DNA of 33,668 nucleotides from Mariprofundaceae bacterium (GTDB lineage Bacteria; Pseudomonadota; Zetaproteobacteria; Mariprofundales; Mariprofundaceae): NCBI GenBank assembly GCA_015663235.1, contig DQSL01000043.1, positions 1 to 33,668 of the forward strand, read 5' to 3'. Shown piece by piece: positions 24,009 to 30,323 of this stretch (position 1 is its first letter; each line of letters starts with the position of its first letter). The notes under the pieces were generated by a model. It saw only the letters and a program-made list of their open reading frames with translations, ran no database searches and was not told where the DNA came from. The position numbers and the translations under genes were made by a program.

Positions 24009-25116
24009 ATCATTTTCAGCACCCAAACTTCATGAAGCATTGGCACTGGTTCGCCAAACACTTGGCCCTGATGCTGTGATTCTCGACCGTACTGAGTCCA
24101 AACTTGTTTCGGGGCAATCGGTATGGAATGTTCATGCAGCTTTGGACTATGAAGCAAGCCCACAAGCCAAACAGCCACCCTCACATCAAGCCAATGAAGC
24201 TGCTTTAAGCTTAGAGGCATCCATGCAACGCTTAGAAAAGATTGCGACAAGCTTAAGCTACCGCGATACCGAAGAATATCGCCAAGCATTGGTTGGCATG
24301 GGTGTTCGTGATGCTTATGACCATTTATTGTCTATGGGCGTGTCTGCGATGAATGCGTTTGTCTTGGCTGAAGATTATGCCAAACAAGCACCTATTCAGA
24401 TGCCGACATTACGTTGGTCTACACCCATCAACCCCAAGAGAAAGAAAGCCGTGTTACTTTTTTCAGGTGCAAGTGGTGCGGGTAAATCGTTGCTTATTGC
24501 CAAGCTTGCCACCTATTACAGCCTCAAAGGCGTTGCCGTGGCATTGTTGAGTACAGACAGTAATCGCATAGGTGGAAGTGCCGTGCTGTCGTCATATGCC
24601 GATGTGTTGGGCATTCCTTTTTCAGTGCTGCGCTCAGCAGAAGATGTGGGTCACGCACAAGCAGAAACAAAATCGGCACAGCTTGTGCTTATAGATAGCG
24701 AAGGCTGGAACAATCGCCACGCTTCAGCCCTTCGCCAACAAATGGATATATGGCAACAACTGGCTTGCACACATAAGATTTTATTGATGTCTGCGAGCAT
24801 GGATGAAGTTGATGGTTTGGCGATGTTGGAAAGAGCCAACGGTTCGGGTTTCACGGATATTGCATTCAGTAAATTGGATGAAACATCTAAGCCTGGGAAA
24901 ATCATCAATTGGGCTGAGGCATCACGGATGCCGATGTCGTATTGCAGCTTTGGTCCGGAAGTGCCTGCACAAATGGGTTGGCTAACGCCCAAGGCATTAA
25001 CGGCGATATTAATAAAACAGTACCGCCAACATTTGGAAAGCCAAGAGCAGGATGCCCAAGCACATGGCAGTTTAGTTGGGCAAGCGTTGAGCACAGTAAA
25101 GGAGAAAATTGCATGA
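23998..25116 (+). CDS. flhF: Flagellar placement GTPase FlhF, divergent
   Basis: SRP-type GTPase that positions polar flagella. 372 residues: an N-terminal region starting MQIKSFSAPKLHEALALVRQTLGPDAVIL (typical of FlhF), a linker, then the NG GTPase domain. P-loop SGASGAGKS (156-164) replaces the usual G.TG.GKTT; G2 reads DSNR (187-190); G3 reads DSEGW (233-237) where DTAGR is expected; G4 SKLDET is close to TKLDET. GTP binding is plausible but hydrolysis may be altered because the Arg of DTAGR is Trp here. It overlaps flhA by 11 bases and flhG by 4, so it is coupled to both. Confidence 0.92.
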   Translation: MQIKSFSAPKLHEALALVRQTLGPDAVILDRTESKLVSGQSVWNVHAALDYEASPQAKQPPSHQANEAALSLEASMQRLEKIATSLSYRDTEEYRQALVGMGVRDAYDHLLSMGVSAMNAFVLAEDYAKQAPIQMPTLRWSTPINPKRKKAVLLFSGASGAGKSLLIAKLATYYSLKGVAVALLSTDSNRIGGSAVLSSYADVLGIPFSVLRSAEDVGHAQAETKSAQLVLIDSEGWNNRHASALRQQMDIWQQLACTHKILLMSASMDEVDGLAMLERANGSGFTDIAFSKLDETSKPGKIINWAEASRMPMSYCSFGPEVPAQMGWLTPKALTAILIKQYRQHLESQEQDAQAHGSLVGQALSTVKEKIA

Positions 25117-25943
25117 GTGTAGAAAAAGAAATGCCGCGTGTGATTGCCATGAGCAGTGGTAAAGGTGGCGTAGGCAAAACATTTTTCTCTGTGCACTTGG
25201 CAGCGTATGCTGCATCTCAAGGTAAACGTGTTTTGTTGATGGATGCAGATTTAGGGCTTGCCAATGTGGATGTGATGTTGGGTGTGTCCGCACAAGGTTC
25301 AGTGCTTGAAATGGTGCGCGGTGAAAAAGCATTGCAGCAATTGATTTTGCCCACACGAGAAGGCTTTGATGTGTTGCCAGGAGGTAGTGGATTATATGAA
25401 TTAACAGCGCTTGATGCAGGGCAGCAGCAGGTGATGATGGATGAAATGCGCAGCGTGTCGAGTAAGTATGATTTAATCTTGATTGATGTGGCAGCGGGCA
25501 TTGGTGACAATGTTTTATACTTTGTTTCCGCAGCCGAATCAGCATTGGTGGTGCTCACACCCGAACCCACATCACTCACAGATGCGTATGCACTGATTAA
25601 AGTGTTGTCGCGCCAACGTGGGGTGAAGCGATTTATGGTGGTGGTCAATCAAGCCGAAGCCTTTGATGCGCAGGTGACGTTCCGTAGGTTGGTATCCGTT
25701 GCAGACCGTTATTTGGATGTACACTTGGATTATGTTGGGCATTTACCCTATGCGCCAGAAGTGCGCCAAGCCATTCAAAAACAATCACTGTTAAAAGAGC
25801 AAGGTTCCCCATTAACACGGCAAGCATTGGATACCGTGTTGGATAGTATTTTAGCGCGACCAAGGGATGTGCATCGCAGTGGCGGTTTGCAATTCTTTTG
25901 GGAGCATAGTTTAAATGAAGGTTTGTCGGTTCAAGCTGAGTAA
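25113..25943 (+). CDS. flhG: Flagellar number regulator FlhG (MinD/ParA-type ATPase)
   Basis: 276 residues from the ATG at 25113 (AAAGGAG upstream, ATGA overlap with flhF). The track start 57 codons earlier lies in an flhF shadow frame. Deviant Walker A SSGKGGVGKT (14-23) has the signature Lys; MDADLGLANVDVMLG and LILIDVAAGIGDNV are typical FlhG blocks, and FDVLPGGSG matches the family. FlhG antagonises FlhF and the flagellar master regulator to limit flagellar number at the pole. It is followed by a small membrane protein gene after 11 bases. Confidence 0.95.
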   Translation: MSVEKEMPRVIAMSSGKGGVGKTFFSVHLAAYAASQGKRVLLMDADLGLANVDVMLGVSAQGSVLEMVRGEKALQQLILPTREGFDVLPGGSGLYELTALDAGQQQVMMDEMRSVSSKYDLILIDVAAGIGDNVLYFVSAAESALVVLTPEPTSLTDAYALIKVLSRQRGVKRFMVVVNQAEAFDAQVTFRRLVSVADRYLDVHLDYVGHLPYAPEVRQAIQKQSLLKEQGSPLTRQALDTVLDSILARPRDVHRSGGLQFFWEHSLNEGLSVQAE

Positions 25944-25954
25944 AAAAGGAGCAT

Positions 25955-26173
25955 ATGATGAATTTATTCCATTCTACAATCGCAGGTGCAGTCACGGGCG
26001 CATGTTTGGCATTTGCCTTGTGTATTATCAAAGATTTGAGCATGGCGGACACTTTATACCGCATGTTTATTGTCAGCATTGGAGGGGCATGGATTGGCTT
26101 TTTATTATCTTGGCTAAATATGATGTTGCCCCAAGCTGATACACACAATAAGCAGAGGGAACGCCACATATGA
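25955..26173 (+). CDS. Small two-pass membrane protein of unknown function between flhG and fliA
   Basis: 72 residues, ATG ATG start with AAAGGAG 5 bases upstream. Two hydrophobic helices are visible (about 8-26, TIAGAVTGACLAFALCII, and 36-58, MFIVSIGGAWIGFLLSWL), with glycines in both and a basic tail (NKQRERHI). I do not recognise the family. Its stop overlaps the fliA start (ATGA), so it is a true coupled gene and not a chance frame. Position suggests a role in flagellar assembly or in membrane attachment of FlhG or FliA control. That is inference from context only. Confidence 0.75.
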   Translation: MMNLFHSTIAGAVTGACLAFALCIIKDLSMADTLYRMFIVSIGGAWIGFLLSWLNMMLPQADTHNKQRERHI

Positions 26174-26946
26174 GCTTAGCCCAATATGATGCACATGCAT
26201 CATTGCAAGACCCTGAAGCACTGCTTGAGGAGTATTTACCGATGATAAAATACCATGCCGACCAACTGATGCGGCGCACCCCAGCATCCATTGAGTTGGA
26301 TGATATGATTGATGCAGGGGTATTGGGTTTACTTGATGGTGCGCAACGATTTGATACCAGTAAGAATGTATTGTTTAAAACATTTGCCGCCTACCGCGTG
26401 CGTGGTGCAATGATTGATTATTTAAGAGCGTTTGACTGGATGCCAAGAGGGCTACGAGACACATCCAAAGCATTACAAGGCGCATTTGAAGCGTTGGAGC
26501 AGCGTTATGGTCGCCCAGCCGAAGAAAAGGAAATTGCTGGTTTCTTGGACTTGGATTTGGCGAGTTATCGGCAGAAGCTTGACCAAGTTCGCTCGATGTC
26601 TGTGGTGTATTTTGATGATTTGCCCACCGTGTCTAGCGGTGGCGAAGATGAGTTGCATGTGTTGGATATTATTGCGGGCGATGCAACCTTGATGCCAGAG
26701 CATCAAACAGAAGTTGCGCAGTTTGTGGATAAATTGGCGGGTGCGATTGAAGGTTTGCCACAGAAAGAAGCGGTATTGTTGAGTTTATATTACTACGAAG
26801 AGTTGACCATGAAAGAAGTTGCATTGGTTTTGGGCTTAACTGAATCCCGTGTTTCACAGGTGCATAGTCAAATGGTGATGCGCTTGCGCAGCCATTTGCA
26901 TTTATCAGCAGATGGCAAATCAAGCGTGCGTCAAAGGAGAGTATGA
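26170..26946 (+). CDS. fliA: Flagellar sigma factor FliA (sigma-28)
   Basis: 258 residues. Region 2 (about 25-95) includes ELDDMIDAGVLGLLDGAQRFD and FKTFAAYRVRGAMIDYLRAFDW with MPRGLR, region 3 follows, and region 4 is LTMKEVALVLGLTESRVSQVHSQMVMRLR. It directs late flagellar and chemotaxis transcription and is normally held by FlgM. Its start is coupled to the small upstream ORF and its stop overlaps the next gene (ATGA). Confidence 0.97.
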   Translation: MSLAQYDAHASLQDPEALLEEYLPMIKYHADQLMRRTPASIELDDMIDAGVLGLLDGAQRFDTSKNVLFKTFAAYRVRGAMIDYLRAFDWMPRGLRDTSKALQGAFEALEQRYGRPAEEKEIAGFLDLDLASYRQKLDQVRSMSVVYFDDLPTVSSGGEDELHVLDIIAGDATLMPEHQTEVAQFVDKLAGAIEGLPQKEAVLLSLYYYEELTMKEVALVLGLTESRVSQVHSQMVMRLRSHLHLSADGKSSVRQRRV

Positions 26947-27422
26947 TGATATTTGGAATCACAGAAGGTGTCTTAAATTTGGTGTTTAATGGTGTATTGG
27001 TTTTGGCAATATTGGGTTTGTGGGGTTTGTGGTTTCATCAAGCGGGGCAACGCAAAAAAGTAGAAAGATTATTGCATCAAGCAGCCTCAGACTTGCAACA
27101 AGCGACCACTTTACTTGACCAAGTGATGAAACAAATGCAAGCGCAGAAGCAAGTTGAAACCAAGCGTATTGCAACACCAAATTCAGAGAATAATACATTG
27201 TCTGCACGTGAGCAGGCAATGATTGCACGAAATATTCATAAGTTGCAAACACCATTGCCAAGCAAAAAGAAAGCCACATCAGCCAAACAAGAAGTGAATA
27301 TCGCCGCAAAAGTGATGCGTTTAAAACGCGAAGGTTTGGATATGCCAGCCATTGCGAAAGCATTGCGATTGCCGATTGCTCAAGTGCGTTTGATGTTACT
27401 GTTACAAACTGCAAAAGCTTGA
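26943..27422 (+). CDS. DUF2802-like membrane-anchored protein
   Basis: 159 residues. One N-terminal membrane anchor (about 11-32, VFNGVLVLAILGLWGLWF) is followed by a coiled coil (35-75), a low-complexity linker and a C-terminal helix-turn-helix-like block VMRLKREGLDMPAIAKALRLPIAQVRLML. The last block fits DUF2802 proteins, which often sit downstream of fliA or motility genes in flagellar operons; their function is not established. It overlaps fliA by four bases and the next gene starts two bases after its stop. Confidence 0.7.
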   Translation: MMIFGITEGVLNLVFNGVLVLAILGLWGLWFHQAGQRKKVERLLHQAASDLQQATTLLDQVMKQMQAQKQVETKRIATPNSENNTLSAREQAMIARNIHKLQTPLPSKKKATSAKQEVNIAAKVMRLKREGLDMPAIAKALRLPIAQVRLMLLLQTAKA

Positions 27423-27423
27423 T

Positions 27424-28122
27424 ATGACCAGCTTCTTGAACGCAAGCTTGCCTGTATTGATGCAAGTGAACCGTTCAGAGGGAGGCACACTACTTCCTTG
27501 GCCCAATGGCAGCCTACTTTCAGGTAAAATCATGCCCATGCCAGACGCAGCAGGCGCATTGTTGATGTTAGGAAGTTATCGGGTTCGCGTGGAAGTGCCG
27601 CCCAATACACCCATGGGCAAGGTTTGGTTAGAGCTTTTACAGCGCGAAAAACCGGGGCAGTTTCGTTTGTTAACCGATAAACAAGCCATCAGCTTTATCA
27701 GCGATATGTTGCAGAAATATGCCACCAAACAACCGTTGGAAATGCAGCATAAACTGGATAGCCATATGCAGTGGTCAAAGCAGATGATAGATAGTTTGCC
27801 TTTTTTTGCTGAGCAAGTAGGGGGGCGATTGTTATTGTTTGAGCAGGAAGGCAGGCAGGCGCAAGGTTTTGTACAGGAGCTTGAGCAGAAGCAGGGGTTT
27901 ATGCTGAATGGACGGCTGGATTTGGCGCAGCTTGGTACGATTTTATTTTCTTTGCGCGGCGATGAACAACAACCGTGGCAGATTCAAATTCACATGTTGG
28001 ATAAACAAAAGCAATATGTTTTAACGCAGCCATTTGCTGATTGGTTGGCTGAGCGCAATCGAAAAAACACTTCTCAAATTGAGGGTCTTTTTAGTGATGG
28101 AATATTGCGTGGTTCGTATTAA
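27424..28122 (+). CDS. Unknown protein at the end of the flagellar operon, possibly FliK-like
   Basis: 232 residues, no signal peptide or membrane helix. The N-terminal part (about 25-80, GSLLSGKIMPMPDAAGALLMLGSYRV-like beta pattern followed by PPNTPMGKVWLELL) resembles the small beta domain seen in some hook-length control-like proteins. The C-terminal half alternates beta strands and a helix (WQIQIHML, FADWLAERNRK). I cannot confirm FliK homology, and the length is short for FliK. The gene begins two bases after the DUF2802-like gene and ends the operon. A weak six-bp hairpin (GTAAGC/GCTTGC, 28125-28143) follows the stop. Confidence 0.55.
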   Translation: MTSFLNASLPVLMQVNRSEGGTLLPWPNGSLLSGKIMPMPDAAGALLMLGSYRVRVEVPPNTPMGKVWLELLQREKPGQFRLLTDKQAISFISDMLQKYATKQPLEMQHKLDSHMQWSKQMIDSLPFFAEQVGGRLLLFEQEGRQAQGFVQELEQKQGFMLNGRLDLAQLGTILFSLRGDEQQPWQIQIHMLDKQKQYVLTQPFADWLAERNRKNTSQIEGLFSDGILRGSY

Positions 28123-28143
28123 GTGTAAGCATCAAGGGCTTGC

Positions 28144-29304
28144 TCAAAGATAAGGCTTAATTTCTTCCCACATGCGGTCAAGCACTTGCCCTTGCTGCTG
28201 CATAAATAAAGTGGCTTGCGCGTTAAGTTGCTGGAGTTCATCAGGTTTTTCTAAAAGCCGTGTGATGGCAAGTTCGAGTTCTTTTTTGTCTTGTACAATA
28301 ATTGCCGCGCCTTGATGCTGCATATCAGCAAACACGGCTTTAAAGTTTTGAATGTGTTTTCCCGCCACCACACCACGTCCGCAAATAGCAGGTTCAAGCG
28401 GGTTATGTCCGCCAATATCGACAAGGCTGCCACCAATAAATACTACATCGGCAATGGTGTATAATCCAGTAAGCACACCCATGGCATCAACCAACACAAC
28501 CTGCTCTTGTCCTGTGCGCTCTTGCACATAATGGGTATAGCTTATGCCATGTTTTTCGAGCAGTTGTGCCACTTTTTGAAAGCGTTCGGGGTGTCGTGGT
28601 ACGATAAGCGTTAATAAATCGGGCTGAATACGTCGCCATGTTTGTAATAATGACAATACTTGTGCTTCTTCATTATCATGGGTGCTAGCGACAATCAAAA
28701 TTGGGCGTTTGCTGCTGGGGTCAATCATTTGTCGCACTTGTTTGGCTTCCACATCAGGCGCTTGCACGGCAAACTTTAAGTTGCCCACAGTTTTGATGCG
28801 CTCTTTGTTTATACCAATTTGAAATAGGCGTTCTGCATCCGTGTTGCTTTGGGCAAGAAAAAAAGTAATAGGCGAAAGCCAGCGTCGCCATAGTTTGCGT
28901 GTTTTATAGTATTTAGGAAATGAGCGGTCAGAAATTCGGGTGTTTACGCCAATAACTGGTGCGCCTTGTTTTTTGCAAGCTTTGAGCATTCCAGGCCAAA
29001 ATTCCGTTTCATTCAAGAGTAATAGCGAAGGTTTGAGGTGTTTCACAAAGCGAGACATCAAGAAGGGTAAGTCCCAAGGCAGCCAGCTCAAGGTGATGCG
29101 TTCGCCAAACAAGCGTTGTGCCTGAGCGAAGCCTGTGCGCGTCACTACGGTGAGGTGAACTTGTTTATTTGCATCCAATAACCGCTGAATCAAGCCCGAG
29201 ACAGAGGCAACTTCTCCCATAGAACAGGCATGAACCCACACTGCGCCACGGGGTGCTTTTGGGCGTTGAAATGTCATATGTTGTAGCCACTTGGATGCTT
29301 GCAT
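28144..29304 (-). CDS. waaA: Kdo transferase WaaA, lacking the N-terminal anchor
   Basis: Transfers Kdo from CMP-Kdo to lipid A precursor at the inner membrane. GT-B fold signatures: WVHACSMGEVASV (holding the catalytic Glu), LLLNETEFWPGML, VIGVNTRISDRSFPKY, GNLKFAV, ASTHDNEEAQVL, LIVPRHPERF and FIGGSLVDIGGHNPLEPA. From ATG 29304 there are 386 residues. Compared with E. coli WaaA about 30 N-terminal residues with the membrane anchor are missing: the alignment begins at ASKWLQHMTF. The track's longer start (29454) adds 50 residues that are not hydrophobic and overlap the divergent promoter region. GAGAGG lies about 15 bases before the ATG, a poor spacing, so the start remains uncertain. Confidence 0.92.
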   Translation of the reverse strand: MQASKWLQHMTFQRPKAPRGAVWVHACSMGEVASVSGLIQRLLDANKQVHLTVVTRTGFAQAQRLFGERITLSWLPWDLPFLMSRFVKHLKPSLLLLNETEFWPGMLKACKKQGAPVIGVNTRISDRSFPKYYKTRKLWRRWLSPITFFLAQSNTDAERLFQIGINKERIKTVGNLKFAVQAPDVEAKQVRQMIDPSSKRPILIVASTHDNEEAQVLSLLQTWRRIQPDLLTLIVPRHPERFQKVAQLLEKHGISYTHYVQERTGQEQVVLVDAMGVLTGLYTIADVVFIGGSLVDIGGHNPLEPAICGRGVVAGKHIQNFKAVFADMQHQGAAIIVQDKKELELAITRLLEKPDELQQLNAQATLFMQQQGQVLDRMWEEIKPYL

Positions 29305-29407
29305 ACTATATGTTGTGTTCCTCTCGATTATCGTGTTGTTAGCCAAGCATGATGATTGTTGAAAATAAGCGCAAGTAAAATCCCCACACATTTGAAGTGA
29401 CAAAACA

Positions 29408-29459
29408 TTGACACCCGTTTTATTCAGGTGAATTCTAAAGTTGTGGTACGCCACGACAA
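29408..29459 (+). promoter_or_regulatory. Candidate rpfF promoter and hairpin in the waaA-rpfF gap
   Basis: TTGACA at 29408-29413 is a perfect -35 box, but the best -10 options (AATTCT at 17 bases, TTCTAA at 19) are poor. Downstream, GTGG-TACG-CCAC (29443-29454), extended imperfectly to TTGTGG/CCACGACAA, forms a hairpin or operator about 20 bases before the rpfF start, whose AAAAGGGG ribosome-binding site follows. The rest of the 176-base divergent gap shows nothing further. Confidence 0.3.
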
Positions 29460-29480
29460 TAAAGGGAAAAGGGGCTTAAA

Positions 29481-30323
29481 ATGCAATTACAAACAAACTT
29501 AAAACAACAGCGGAGTATTGAAGAAGAATTTACCTCATTAGAGGTGGTTTATGAAGAAGAGCATGCATTGGCTTGGTATTATATGAATGGAGGTTCTCGG
29601 CCATGTTTCACACCTGATGTTTTGCATAATATTCTTAAATGGTATGACGCTGTAAAAAATGGTCAAAAAAAAGATGTGGGGTATATTGTAGCTGCATCTA
29701 GATTTGAGGGTTCATTCAACTTAGGTGGCGATCTTGCTTTGTTTTCTTCGCTTATTCGGAATCAAGATAGAGATGGTCTGTTAAAGTATGCAATAGCATG
29801 TATTGATGTCCTTTATAACACTTACACATCACTTGATGGCAAAGTCACAACGATTTCATTGGTTCAAGGTGACGCGCTTGGTGGTGGGTTTGAAGGTGCG
29901 ATGTCTAGTGATGTTCTCATAGCCGAGAAAGGCGTAAAAATGGGTTTCCCAGAAATACTTTTTAATTTGTTTCCAGGCATGGGCGCTTTTAGCTTACTTG
30001 CAAGAAAAATCGGGGCAACAGAGGCTGAGACAATGATTTTAAGTGGTAAATTGTATTCTGCTGAAGAACTATATGATAAGGGAATTGTACATGTCTTGGT
30101 TAATAAAGGAGAGGGAAAAAGAGCTGTTTATGACTATATTAAAAAAGAGAACCGCTCAAAAAATGGTATTACCGCATTTAGAAAAGCAAAACATTGTTAT
30201 GACCCAATCTCATATGAGGAATTGGAGAAGATTACCACAATTTGGGTGGATGCAGCATTAAACTTAAATCATAGGGATTTAAGGATGATGGAGCGCCTTG
30301 TGAAAAGGCAAACAGTGAAATAG
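29481..30323 (+). CDS. rpfF: RpfF-type DSF synthase (crotonase-fold enoyl-CoA hydratase/thioesterase)
   Basis: 280 residues, close to RpfF of Xanthomonas. RpfF dehydrates 3-hydroxyacyl-ACP and releases a cis-2-unsaturated fatty acid, the diffusible signal factor. Family-specific blocks in order: GSRPCFTPDVL (38-48), FNLGGDLALFSSLIRNQDR (79-97), QGDALGGGFEGAMSSDVLIA (129-148), KMGFPEILFNLFPGMGAFS (153-171) and ILSGKLYSAEELY. E138 and E158 align with the two catalytic Glu of RpfF (E141 and E161 in Xanthomonas). Generic enoyl-CoA hydratases lack the CFTP, LGGDL and LFPGMG blocks. The start is supported by AAAAGGGG. GC is low, 131 of 360 in six 60-base lines, versus 87 of 180 in three lines of neighbouring waaA. 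It is convergent with an RpfC-type kinase and their stops touch. Confidence 0.93.
   Translation: MQLQTNLKQQRSIEEEFTSLEVVYEEEHALAWYYMNGGSRPCFTPDVLHNILKWYDAVKNGQKKDVGYIVAASRFEGSFNLGGDLALFSSLIRNQDRDGLLKYAIACIDVLYNTYTSLDGKVTTISLVQGDALGGGFEGAMSSDVLIAEKGVKMGFPEILFNLFPGMGAFSLLARKIGATEAETMILSGKLYSAEELYDKGIVHVLVNKGEGKRAVYDYIKKENRSKNGITAFRKAKHCYDPISYEELEKITTIWVDAALNLNHRDLRMMERLVKRQTVK

Noticed and set aside
24942-25112. 57-codon N-terminal extension of flhG in the ORF track
   Set aside because: It overlaps flhF out of frame and is not FlhG-like. The ATG at 25113 has AAAGGAG and an ATGA overlap.
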